The position numbers and the translations under genes were made by a program. Below, one piece after another: positions 1 to 5,213 of a DNA stretch of 5,241 nt; the first letter of the stretch is position 1; every line of letters begins with the position of its first letter. Under the pieces are notes generated by a model that worked only from the letters and a program-made list of their open reading frames with translations, had not been told where the DNA came from and did no database searches. Source of the stretch: Rubrobacteraceae bacterium (lineage in GTDB: Bacteria > Actinomycetota > Rubrobacteria > Rubrobacterales > Rubrobacteraceae); contig JARDZQ010000166.1 in assembly GCA_029240775.1 (NCBI GenBank), positions 1-5,241 on the forward strand. Reading direction: 5' to 3'.

Positions 1-162
1 CTCAAGCGCGACGGGCAACTCGTAGGGACCGATCTCGAGCGAGCGCGCCGGCTGGCCGAGGACTCGCGAGACTTCCTGGTGACGCACGCCGAGCGTCCCG
101 CGCACTGGGCCACACCGCGGACCACAGCCGGCGTCGCCGACTCGCCGAAACGTGATACCTGA
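1..162 (+). CDS. C-terminal end of a probable amidohydrolase-family protein (partial)
   Basis: The window starts inside an open frame (frame 1) that encodes 53 residues and ends at TGA 160-162. The visible part begins LKRDGQLVGTDLERARRLAE and is followed by DSRDFLVTHAERP and a low-complexity polar tail. A 'KRDGxLVGxDLxRxRRLxExSRD' stretch is typical of the last strand and helix of metal-dependent amidohydrolases of the cytosine deaminase/SsnA/8-oxoguanine deaminase type, where the reads 'VDGxxVKRDGxLVG' close the small beta domain. All metal ligands lie upstream of the window, so the substrate cannot be inferred. Codon use is GC-rich at third positions, as expected for a real gene here. The family call rests on memory of the C-terminal pattern only; the presence of a gene end is much surer than its identity. 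Confidence 0.55.
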   Translation, partial: LKRDGQLVGTDLERARRLAEDSRDFLVTHAERPAHWATPRTTAGVADSPKRDT

Positions 163-178
163 GGGCAAGGAGCCCGCC

Positions 179-301
179 GTGGAGAACCTTGACTTGGCGC
201 GCTGTGGGTGTCCTCATCAGCAACCGGGTCTAGTTGGGCGGTGGTACTCGGAGCCTGACCCATACCCGATTGTGGTTCGCTCCACGGAGGCGTACACCTG
301 A
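179..301 (+). CDS. Small 40-aa ORF with a CGCPH motif, unknown function
   Basis: A GTG at 179 opens a 40-codon frame ending at TGA 299-301. A clean AAGGAG ribosome binding site at 167-172 lies six bases before it, and the start is only 16 bases after the preceding stop, so translation could be coupled to the amidohydrolase-like gene. The product starts MENLDLARCGCPHQQPG and continues into a W-Y-S-E-P-D-P-Y-P stretch and a short hydrophobic I-V-V. Residues 9-13 are C-G-C-P-H, which could bind a metal or form a disulfide; there is no signal peptide or membrane segment. Third-position GC is about two thirds (27 of 40 codons), somewhat lower than the neighbouring genes, which argues for caution. 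I do not recognise the family. It could be a real small protein, a decayed gene end, or a chance frame behind a good Shine-Dalgarno sequence. Confidence 0.45.
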   Translation: MENLDLARCGCPHQQPGLVGRWYSEPDPYPIVVRSTEAYT

Positions 302-382
302 AGGCCGATCCTTCCCTCAAAGGAGTACGCCCATTCGGGAGCAACACGGTGGGTAGGTCCTTAGATTCCTCGGAAGACTCGT

Positions 383-389
383 GGAGGTG
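383..389 (+). promoter_or_regulatory. Ribosome binding site that sets the start of the MDR gene
   Basis: GGAGGTG lies nine bases before ATG 399. The in-frame GTG at 381 overlaps this Shine-Dalgarno sequence and has no ribosome binding site of its own, so ATG 399 is the supported start. Confidence 0.75.
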
Positions 390-398
390 TTTCGCAAA

Positions 399-1379
399 AT
401 GCAGGCCATCCGGATCGAACGGTTCGGGGATCCATCGGAGCTCAGCCAGACGGAGGTTCCGAGGCCGGACCTGGGGGAAGGCGAGGTCCTTGTCGAGGTC
501 CACGCTGCCGCCGTAAACCGCAGCGACGTGCTGAACGTGCGAGGCTCGTTCCCTTTCACCACCCTGCCCCGCATACCGGGGCGCGATTTCGCCGGGGTCG
601 TCGTCGAAGGGCCGCCTGAGCTCGTGGGGACGGAGGTCTGGGGCACGGGGGGCGGGGAGCTGGGCTACATCCGCGACGGGTCCCATGCCCGCTACCTCGC
701 CATCTCCGGGAACGCCGTGGCGCCGAAATCCGAGACGCTCTCTCTGGAGGAGGCGGCCGCATCGGGCCTCGCCTACGTCACCGCCGGGTCCGCGCTGATC
801 GAGCTAGGTGGCGTCTCGGCTGGGGAGACGATCCTCGTAACCGGCGCAGCCGGCGGCGTCGGTAGCGCGGCGGTGATGATCGCCCGCTGGAAGGGTGCCC
901 GCGTCATCGGGGCAATAAAGGACGAGTCGGAGCGTGCCAGGGCGGAGCGGGCGGGTGTCGAGGTCATCGTCGATACCTCCCGGGAGGAAGTGGCGAACGC
1001 TGTCCTGGCGGCCACGGACGGGGGAGGGGTGGAACTCGTCCTCGACGCCGTCGGCGGACCTCTGTTCGAACCGGCCCTGAACAGTCTCGGCGAGAAGGGG
1101 CGCATGGTCGTCATCACGACGACCTCCGGCAAGCAGCACGTCTCCTTCAACCTACTCGACTTCTACCGCAAGGGGCTGCGCCTCTTCGGGCTGATGACGT
1201 CGTTTCTGGACGCCGAAGAGAGCGCCGCCGTACTGAGGGACCTGGACCCGGGCTTCGATGAAGGGGCCCTACGTGCGCCGCCGATCGCCGAACGTTACCC
1301 GCTAGCGCAGGCGGGGATAGCGTACGGGCGGGTCGAGAGTGGCGAGGTGGCTGGTAGGGTGCTGCTCGTCATGGACTAG
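399..1379 (+). CDS. Zinc-less MDR-family NAD(P)H:quinone-oxidoreductase-like dehydrogenase
   Basis: This 326-aa protein has the full length of a medium-chain dehydrogenase/reductase of the quinone oxidoreductase (zeta-crystallin) branch. The GroES-like N-terminal domain carries N-R-S-D at 40-43, a signature of this branch, and I-P-G-R-D-F-A-G at 60-66. The Rossmann fold has the dinucleotide-binding A-A-G-G-V-G at 150-155 and L-D-A-V-G-G at 215-220. There is no cluster of four cysteines for structural zinc and no catalytic zinc Cys/His set, so it should act as a zinc-independent NAD(P)H-dependent reductase of quinones or other enones in the cytosol. The true substrate is not visible. The start is ATG 399, starting MQAIRIERFG, set by GGAGGTG. 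The cupin gene follows after 67 bases on the same strand. Confidence 0.88.
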   Translation: MQAIRIERFGDPSELSQTEVPRPDLGEGEVLVEVHAAAVNRSDVLNVRGSFPFTTLPRIPGRDFAGVVVEGPPELVGTEVWGTGGGELGYIRDGSHARYLAISGNAVAPKSETLSLEEAAASGLAYVTAGSALIELGGVSAGETILVTGAAGGVGSAAVMIARWKGARVIGAIKDESERARAERAGVEVIVDTSREEVANAVLAATDGGGVELVLDAVGGPLFEPALNSLGEKGRMVVITTTSGKQHVSFNLLDFYRKGLRLFGLMTSFLDAEESAAVLRDLDPGFDEGALRAPPIAERYPLAQAGIAYGRVESGEVAGRVLLVMD

Positions 1380-1430
1380 ACGGTCGGTCTCCGGGCCGCG
1401 GAGTTTGCTCGCCGGAATGCCGGAGATAGG

Positions 1431-1438
1431 GGAGGTGA
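1431..1438 (+). promoter_or_regulatory. Ribosome binding site that sets a GTG start for the cupin gene
   Basis: GGAGGTGA, inside a longer GGAGGTGAGGAG run, lies eight bases before GTG 1447. Upstream in-frame candidates at 1339 and ATG 1417 lack such a site, and the first overlaps the MDR gene. Confidence 0.75.
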
Positions 1439-1446
1439 GGAGAACC

Positions 1447-1845
1447 GTGAAGATAAGGCACATCCGCGACGTCGCTGCGCAGGTGATGACCAGGCCCGAT
1501 CAAGAGGGCTTGATCGTCAAGAACGTCATCAACAGAAACGATGCGGGGGCACGCAGGATCATCTTGCTCTCATCCGAGCTTCCGCCGGGGAAGGTCCATC
1601 TGCTGCACCGGCATCCCAACGCAGAGCAGATCATGTACGTGCTCGAGGGTTCGTGCCTGGCCCTCTCAGTAGGAGAGCCGGTACGCCTGAACGAGGGTGA
1701 TGCCGTGTTTATCGCCCAGGGTGAGTGGCACGGCGTCCGCAACGACACCGGCCGGCCAGCCATAACGCTCGTGATCTACGCGGGAGCTGGCACCCTGGAG
1801 GAGGCTGGCTACGAGGAGCACCCGCGGCAGTTCGAACGAGCATAG
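1447..1845 (+). CDS. Single-domain cupin protein
   Basis: This 132-aa protein (GTG start, MKIRHIRDV) has one cupin beta-barrel. Motif 1 is H54-R-H56-P-N-A-E60-Q followed by Y-V-L-E-G at 64-68; motif 2 is G84-D-A-V-F-I-A-Q-G-E-W-H95-G-V-R-N99. The usual metal-binding set of two His, one Glu and a later His (H54, H56, E60, H95) is complete, so a bound divalent metal is likely. The Pro usually found in motif 2 (P-x-G) is replaced by Ala-Gln-Gly. The family includes small-molecule isomerases, dioxygenases and sensors, and nothing here picks one. It starts 67 bases after the MDR gene and ends 31 bases before the OsmC fragment, so it is likely co-transcribed with them; a role in handling a small oxidised metabolite alongside the MDR reductase is only a guess. 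Confidence 0.85.
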   Translation: MKIRHIRDVAAQVMTRPDQEGLIVKNVINRNDAGARRIILLSSELPPGKVHLLHRHPNAEQIMYVLEGSCLALSVGEPVRLNEGDAVFIAQGEWHGVRNDTGRPAITLVIYAGAGTLEEAGYEEHPRQFERA

Positions 1846-1876
1846 CGGAGGGGACTCGGGGAAGGGAGGCGTACGC

Positions 1877-2116
1877 GTGCATATCGAGGTGGAAACCCGG
1901 AACGTCGACGACCAGGACACCGCGCTCGGTAGCGCCGGACGCTTCACGCAGGAGGTAGACGGTCCTGCAGAGAGCGGAGGCGGAGGCTTGGGATTCAACG
2001 GCGGGCAGCTCCTGTACCTGGCGGTGGCAGGGTGCGTCTCCAACGACCTCTTCCGCGATGCACGTGCGGAAGGCATAGAACTGAGCCACGTCCGGGTGAA
2101 GGTGAGCGAGGAGTGA
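1877..2116 (+). CDS. OsmC-family protein, N-terminal half only (truncated)
   Basis: The 79-aa product has the N-terminal half of an OsmC/Ohr-like fold: a beta-rich start (M-H-I-E-V-E-T-R), a Gly-rich turn, then G-F-N-G-G-Q-L-L-Y-L-A-V-A-G-C53-V-S-N-D-L-F at 39-59. This is the central helix with the first conserved Cys of the family. The frame ends at TGA 2114-2116 right after the strand V-R-V-K-V. Family members usually run to about 130-150 residues and carry a second Cys in a later helix; both that Cys and the last strands are absent. OsmC and Ohr proteins reduce organic hydroperoxides with the Cys pair, so this product should not do so alone. The GTG start is supported by GGGAGG at 1864-1869. 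None of the three downstream frames shows an obvious remainder, so a deletion fits better than a simple frameshift. It may be a pseudogene. Confidence 0.72.
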   Translation: MHIEVETRNVDDQDTALGSAGRFTQEVDGPAESGGGGLGFNGGQLLYLAVAGCVSNDLFRDARAEGIELSHVRVKVSEE

Positions 2117-2264
2117 GAGCGCCCTACTTGGGAGAGGCCATGGCTAGAAGAGGTTGAGCTACCTGGACGCGGCTAAAGCGCATCACCGTGGAGGTCTTGA
2201 TCGGGGCGGTGCCGTAGCCCTGACGTACCCGGCAGGTTGGGGATGAATACCCTTCCAGGCCAAG
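2117..2264. other. Convergent intergenic gap, no gene or clear terminator seen
   Basis: This 148-bp stretch lies between the 3' ends of the OsmC fragment and the PEBP gene. I read it in all frames for a lost OsmC C-terminus and found only short frames broken by stops. The only inverted repeats are weak (for example CACCG...CGGTG around 2184-2213) and are not followed by a T-run on either strand, so an intrinsic bidirectional terminator is not supported. Confidence 0.5.
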
Positions 2265-2726
2265 CTACCTTCTGCGGTAGGTGCCAATCAGCTGTCCTTC
2301 GGCGACGACGTGTATCTCTATGGCGTCTAATGCCTCTTCTTTTGTCGCGCCTCCACCGAGGCCAATCTCCGTATCGAGGGCGTAGATCTTGAAGAAGTAG
2401 CGGTGAGTGCCGCCAGGTGGGCACGGTCCGATGTAACCGACGCTGCCGGCTCCGTTCACGCCCTGCGCTGCCCCGTCGGGCAGCGTTTGCTGGTTCGGTA
2501 CGTCCTCCGGTAGTCCTCGCGTGTCTGGAGGCAGGTTGTAGATCACCCAGTGCACGTACGTCCCACTGGGGGCGTCCGGGTCGTCGGCGATCAAGGCCAG
2601 ACTCCGGGTACCATCCGGGACCGATTCCCACGACAGCGGGGGAGAGACATCTTGGCCGTTGCAGGTATACCGTGCCGGTATAGCGTCACCGTCTTCGAAG
2701 GCCGCACTCGTTATCTCGATCGCCAT
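2265..2726 (-). CDS. YbhB/YbcL family phosphatidylethanolamine-binding-like (PEBP, Raf kinase inhibitor-like) protein
   Basis: From ATG 2726-2724 this encodes 153 aa, the usual length for bacterial YbhB/YbcL. The PEBP fold is marked by R-Y-T-C-N-G-Q-D-V-S-P-P-L-S-W at 19-33, D-D-P-D-A-P at 48-53, H-W at 59-60, and G-P-C-P-P-G-G-T-H-R-Y at 100-110, which together form the anion-binding pocket of the family. Cys22 and Cys102 are both present and could pair if the protein were exported. The biochemical role of bacterial members is poorly known; ligand binding rather than catalysis is usual. The start is supported by AAAGGAG five bases upstream. The frame stays open well beyond this ATG and encodes a lipoprotein-like signal sequence (separate entry), so a longer exported form of about 204 aa is possible. 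It lies 221 bases downstream of the luciferase-like gene on the same strand. Confidence 0.88.
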   Translation of the reverse strand: MAIEITSAAFEDGDAIPARYTCNGQDVSPPLSWESVPDGTRSLALIADDPDAPSGTYVHWVIYNLPPDTRGLPEDVPNQQTLPDGAAQGVNGAGSVGYIGPCPPGGTHRYFFKIYALDTEIGLGGGATKEEALDAIEIHVVAEGQLIGTYRRR

Positions 2727-2879
2727 CTTCTCTCCTTTCGTTTCCTGCCTCGGCACCGTGTCTTCACCCTGGGAGCCGCCTCCGCATGAGGGCAGGAAGA
2801 TCATGATCAGTACAACCAGTGTTGCCCTGTGCGTCGCCTTGCCTTTCCTCTCGGACTTATTACTACGAGCACAATTCAA
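2727..2879 (-). other. In-frame lipoprotein-like signal sequence upstream of the PEBP start
   Basis: Fifty-one codons upstream of the PEBP ATG remain open in frame from a TTG at 2879-2877. They encode a basic n-region (K-S-E-R-K-G-K-A-T-H-R), a hydrophobic core (A-T-L-V-V-L-I-M-I-F) and a lipobox L-P-S-C with Cys at codon 2786-2784. A Gly/Ser/Gln/Glu-rich linker to the PEBP domain follows. This order is what a lipoprotein signal peptidase (LspA) substrate should have, and exported PEBP lipoproteins are known in bacteria. The weak point is initiation: TTG 2879 has no near ribosome binding site (the nearest GGAGG is 22 bases away). A CTG at 2891-2889 sits ten bases after that GGAGG but would be a rare start with a long n-region. 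It may be a real alternative N-terminus or a decayed leader. Confidence 0.5.
2732..2738 (-). promoter_or_regulatory. Ribosome binding site for the internal ATG of the PEBP gene
   Basis: On the minus strand AAAGGAG lies five bases before ATG 2726-2724. It supports initiation there even though the frame is open upstream. Confidence 0.65.
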
Positions 2880-2947
2880 GGGTGGACGCAGTCGCGTAGG
2901 TCCTCCAAAGTGTGGTTGTACGCTCGCAAGGATGCGGACGAATCCTT

Positions 2948-3772
2948 TCAGCGAGTATCTGTGGCAAGCTGAGCGAGCTCGTCGAGATGGTCGAAGGTCT
3001 CGCCTTTGGGCAGGGTCGGCAGGCCGAGCAGGACTCGCTCCACGCCCAGACGCGCGTATGCTTGCAGGTCTTCGGGCTCGGTGGACGCGTTGAACACGCT
3101 CACCGGCACGTCCCTGCCGGCGACTTCTCGCAGCTCGCCCATCATCGGCTCGAGCTTGCCCGGCGGAAGCCCGTTTGCGAGCCAAGCGTCGCCTAGCCGG
3201 GCGATCCTCTCGAAAGCTGGACTCCCGCCTCCTACGTAGATGGGCGGGTAAGGCTTCTGCAGTGGTTTAGGCCAGATGCCGATGGGGTCGAAGTCCACGT
3301 ACTGGCCGTGGAACTCCGGCTCGTCTTTGGTCCACATCTCTATCATCGCCCGGATTCGCTCGTTCATCAGCTCGCCGCGGGTTCGCGGGTCGGTGCCGTG
3401 GTTCTCCATCTCCTCGCGGTTCCAGCCCACGCCGACGCCGAAGATCACCCTTCCCCCGGACACGAGGTCGAGGCTCGCGATCTCCTTGGCCGTGATGATC
3501 GGATCCCGCTCCACAACCAGGGCTACACCGGTGCCGAGCAGCAGGTGTTCGGTTGCAGCGGCAGCGGCGGTAAGCGCGACGAAGGGGTCCAGGGTTCGGT
3601 AGTACCTTCGCGGCAGCTCTCCGCCGCGGGGCCAGGGGGACTCTCTGCTGAGGGGGATGTGGGTGTGCTCGGCGATGAACAGTGAGTCGAAGCCGCGCTC
3701 TTCGATCGCTCGGGCCAGGGCTCCCGGTGCGATCCCCTCGTCGGTCACGAACGTCGAGATGCCGAACTTCAT
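2948..3772 (-). CDS. LLM-class (luciferase-like) oxidoreductase, probably F420-dependent (Rv2161c-like)
   Basis: The 274-aa protein from ATG 3772 begins M-K-F-G-I-S-T-F, the usual first strand of luciferase-like TIM-barrel oxidoreductases. Recognisable blocks are F-I-A-E-H-T-H-I-P at 32-40, L-L-L-G-T-G-V at 77-83, R-D-P-I-I-T-A-K-E at 89-97 with L-D-L-V-S-G-G-R at 101-108, G-V-G-V-G-W-N-R-E-E at 112-121, and P-P-I-Y-V-G-G-G-S at 176-184. This arrangement and length match the actinobacterial F420-dependent subgroup around Rv2161c; the cofactor (F420 rather than FMN) is inferred from that resemblance. The substrate is unknown. The start is not certain: ATG 3772 has only GAAGG one base away, while a GTG at 3808 has AGGA eight bases upstream and would add 12 residues. 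I prefer 3772 because the family usually begins with this strand. It is transcribed away from the ketopantoate-reductase-like gene. Confidence 0.87.
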   Translation of the reverse strand: MKFGISTFVTDEGIAPGALARAIEERGFDSLFIAEHTHIPLSRESPWPRGGELPRRYYRTLDPFVALTAAAAATEHLLLGTGVALVVERDPIITAKEIASLDLVSGGRVIFGVGVGWNREEMENHGTDPRTRGELMNERIRAMIEMWTKDEPEFHGQYVDFDPIGIWPKPLQKPYPPIYVGGGSPAFERIARLGDAWLANGLPPGKLEPMMGELREVAGRDVPVSVFNASTEPEDLQAYARLGVERVLLGLPTLPKGETFDHLDELAQLATDTR

Positions 3773-3893
3773 GCCTTCATTGAAGCATACCGAGGGGCAA
3801 GCTAGCACGGATGACTTCCTGGCAGATCAGAGGCTTGGGATCCTATTGTTCGCGGGCCTGTGCATAGCACTCCTCCGGGGTTCAGGGAGGCTG

Positions 3894-3901
3894 TATAGAA
3901 T
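3894..3901 (+). promoter_or_regulatory. Possible -10 element in the divergent intergenic region
   Basis: TATAGAAT lies about 35 bases before ATG 3936 and is the best -10-like sequence in the 163-bp gap between the divergent LLM and ketopantoate-reductase-like genes (TAGAAT differs from TATAAT at one base). There is no good TTGACA-like box at 16-18 bases upstream, so this is a weak call. No convincing promoter for the LLM gene was found on the other strand of the same gap. Confidence 0.25.
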
Positions 3902-3935
3902 GGGGCACAGAGCACGCAGTCGACGGGGGTGGGCT

Positions 3936-4823
3936 ATGCGGTACGCGGTTCTCGGAGCGGGCGGGGTCGGCGGTCTTGTGGGCGGTGCGCTCGCGAAAGC
4001 CGGTCATCCGATGACCCTGCTCGTTCGGCCCGGCCGCAGGGACCACTACCCCGAGCGGCTGAGCGTTCAGAGCGAGGCGCTCGGGCGCTTCGAGGTGCCG
4101 GTGCGGGTCGCCGAACGGCTCGAGGAGGCGTTTGACATCGTCTGGATCACGGTCAAGGCGACGGCGCTCGAGGCAGCACTCGAGGCCATCCCTCCGGATG
4201 AGCTGGGCGGTGCGATCGTGGTGCCACTGCTCAACGGCGTCGACCACGTCGGAGAGCTTCGCGACCGCTACGGCCCCGAGCGGGTTCTGCCGGGGACTAT
4301 ACGTGTGGAAGCCGAGCGGGCTGGGCCTGGGCGAGTTCGGCATCTCTCTGCGTTCGCGGACGCGCAGGTCGCGCCGATGCCGGCAACACGGACACGGGCG
4401 GAAACGCTGTGCGAGGAACTGCGGGGCGCCGGTCTGACTTGCGAAGTGCGAGACGACGAGGTCACCATGCTCTGGAGCAAGCTCTGCTTCCTGGCGCCCT
4501 TCGCGCTTTCGACTACGGCGTCGGGAGGTCCGCTCGGGGTCGTTCGCTCGGACGCGCAATGGCATGCCCTTCTGGGGGCGTGTGTTAACGAGGCCTGCGC
4601 GGTCGGGATAGCCGAGGGCGCCGAGGTCGCCCCCGAGCCCATCATTGCGGCGCTCGAGGGTCTGCCCGAAGGTTTCCGGAGCTCGATGCAGAAAGACGTG
4701 GCGGCGGGACGATCACCGGAGCTCGATGCCATCGCGGGCCCCATCCTGCGCGGAGGTATCGAGCACGGCATCGACGTGTCCGCGACTCGCGTCCTCGCGG
4801 ACCGGATCTTGACACAAGAGTAG
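3936..4823 (+). CDS. Ketopantoate reductase (PanE/ApbA) family protein, probable paralogue with altered substrate pocket
   Basis: This 295-aa protein is of normal length for the 2-dehydropantoate 2-reductase family. The N-terminal Rossmann fold has G-A-G-G-V-G-G at 7-13 for NADP(H), T-V-K-A with Lys74, and L-L-N-G-V at 98-102. The C-terminal helical domain has L-W-S-K182-L (E. coli catalytic Lys176), S-S-M-Q-K-D at 249-254 and S-P-E262-L-D-A-I-A-G (E. coli Glu256). In E. coli PanE, Asn180 and Asn184 hold pantoate; aligned by eye to W-S-K-L-C-F-L-A-P-F-A-L, these are Leu186 and Ala190. The reductase chemistry is probably kept but on another 2-oxo or 2-hydroxy acid, so I give no panE symbol. 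ATG 3936 follows GGGGGTG at 3925-3931, and the Rossmann strand begins right there; upstream in-frame sequence is antisense to the LLM gene. The next gene starts 68 bases downstream. Confidence 0.85.
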   Translation: MRYAVLGAGGVGGLVGGALAKAGHPMTLLVRPGRRDHYPERLSVQSEALGRFEVPVRVAERLEEAFDIVWITVKATALEAALEAIPPDELGGAIVVPLLNGVDHVGELRDRYGPERVLPGTIRVEAERAGPGRVRHLSAFADAQVAPMPATRTRAETLCEELRGAGLTCEVRDDEVTMLWSKLCFLAPFALSTTASGGPLGVVRSDAQWHALLGACVNEACAVGIAEGAEVAPEPIIAALEGLPEGFRSSMQKDVAAGRSPELDAIAGPILRGGIEHGIDVSATRVLADRILTQE

Positions 4824-4876
4824 CGCCGAGTGGACTATCAGACGGTTCCTTGCCTTCTGCTAGACGCCGGAGGCGC

Positions 4877-4885
4877 GGAGGGGAG
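4877..4885 (+). promoter_or_regulatory. Ribosome binding site for the small helical protein
   Basis: GGAGGGGAG ends six bases before ATG 4892 and selects this start over an in-frame upstream codon at 4850, which has no such site. Confidence 0.65.
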
Positions 4886-4891
4886 ACACCG

Positions 4892-5209
4892 ATGACCAGC
4901 GACGCGCTTATCGAGGAGATCAACTCGGCATATCGTCGGCTGAGTGCAGCTACCGAGGATCTTGCGAGGGCCGACCGCGAGCTCGCGGAGCACGTCCGGA
5001 GGATCCGGTTGGACAATGCCGAGGCGATCCTGGAGGCAAGGAACGAGAGAACGGCGAGCCTCTACCTCGACGGTCTGCTCGACACCGACGACCATCGTCG
5101 TCTGGAGGATATCCGGGCAAGGGCAGAGCTCGACCACCAGCACGCCAGGCGCGAGGTGGACCGGCTACACCTGATCGTCCGGCTGCTGGAGACCCGGGCC
5201 AGGGTATAG
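4892..5209 (+). CDS. Small coiled-coil/helical hairpin protein, unknown function
   Basis: I do not recognise this 105-aa protein. It is highly charged (many Glu, Asp and Arg), with no Pro, Cys, Lys, Phe or Trp, and should be almost entirely helical. Heptad spacing of hydrophobics is visible twice: I10-L17-L24-L31-I38 with Ala at the partner positions, and L71-A78-A85-L92-L99 with I74 and I95. A more polar break (Y-L-D-G-L-L-D-T-D-D-H) at about 58-68 separates the two, so an antiparallel helical hairpin or a coiled-coil dimer is likely. There is no signal peptide or membrane segment. Its layout loosely resembles the roughly 100-aa helical proteins found next to recombination genes in phages, but this is only an impression. 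It follows the ketopantoate-reductase-like gene by 68 bases, and a possible next gene starts four bases after its stop. Confidence 0.72.
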   Translation: MTSDALIEEINSAYRRLSAATEDLARADRELAEHVRRIRLDNAEAILEARNERTASLYLDGLLDTDDHRRLEDIRARAELDHQHARREVDRLHLIVRLLETRARV

Positions 5210-5213
5210 GGGG

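Noticed and set aside
189..217. TTGACT at 189-194 as a -35 box for the MDR operon.
   Set aside because: At 17 bases spacing the -10 position reads CCTCAT, which is too poor, and the site lies within the small ORF.
2..223. Minus-strand 73-codon open frame overlapping the window start.
   Set aside because: It is antisense to the amidohydrolase-like gene end and to the 179-301 ORF, is Arg/Ala-rich low-complexity sequence as expected for a GC-rich shadow frame, and matches nothing I recognise.
319..335. AAAGGAG at 319-325 as a ribosome binding site for another small gene.
   Set aside because: No ATG, GTG or TTG lies at a suitable distance; an ATT start would give only seven codons.
773..1150. 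Antisense frames inside the MDR gene.
   Set aside because: Ser/Thr/Pro/Arg-rich shadows of a well-recognised gene, with no ribosome binding site or family resemblance.
1339..1446. N-terminal extension of the cupin gene into the MDR gene.
   Set aside because: It overlaps the MDR coding sequence, is not cupin-like, and the strong GGAGGTGA at 1431-1438 points to GTG 1447.
2799..2808. 10-bp palindrome GATCATGATC as an operator.
   Set aside because: It lies within the lipoprotein-leader coding stretch, is a single short palindrome and has no partner site; chance is a sufficient explanation.
2880..3185. Further upstream extension of the PEBP frame as one long fusion protein.
   Set aside because: It overlaps the 3' part of the LLM gene in another frame and is Arg/Ala-rich shadow sequence; only the part nearest the PEBP start, with the lipobox, looks meaningful.
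3811..3867. 18-codon plus-strand ORF starting ATG 3811 in the divergent gap.
   Set aside because: The only purine-rich stretch upstream is about 15 bases away, the frame is very short and shows no recognisable feature.
3872..3890. CCTCC...GGAGG hairpin in the divergent gap as a terminator or regulator.
   Set aside because: The stem is only five base pairs with no T-run, and no extension is possible on either side.
3657..3935. 93-codon N-terminal extension of the ketopantoate-reductase-like gene.
   Set aside because: Most of it is antisense to the LLM gene, and the Rossmann fold begins exactly at ATG 3936 as in the family.
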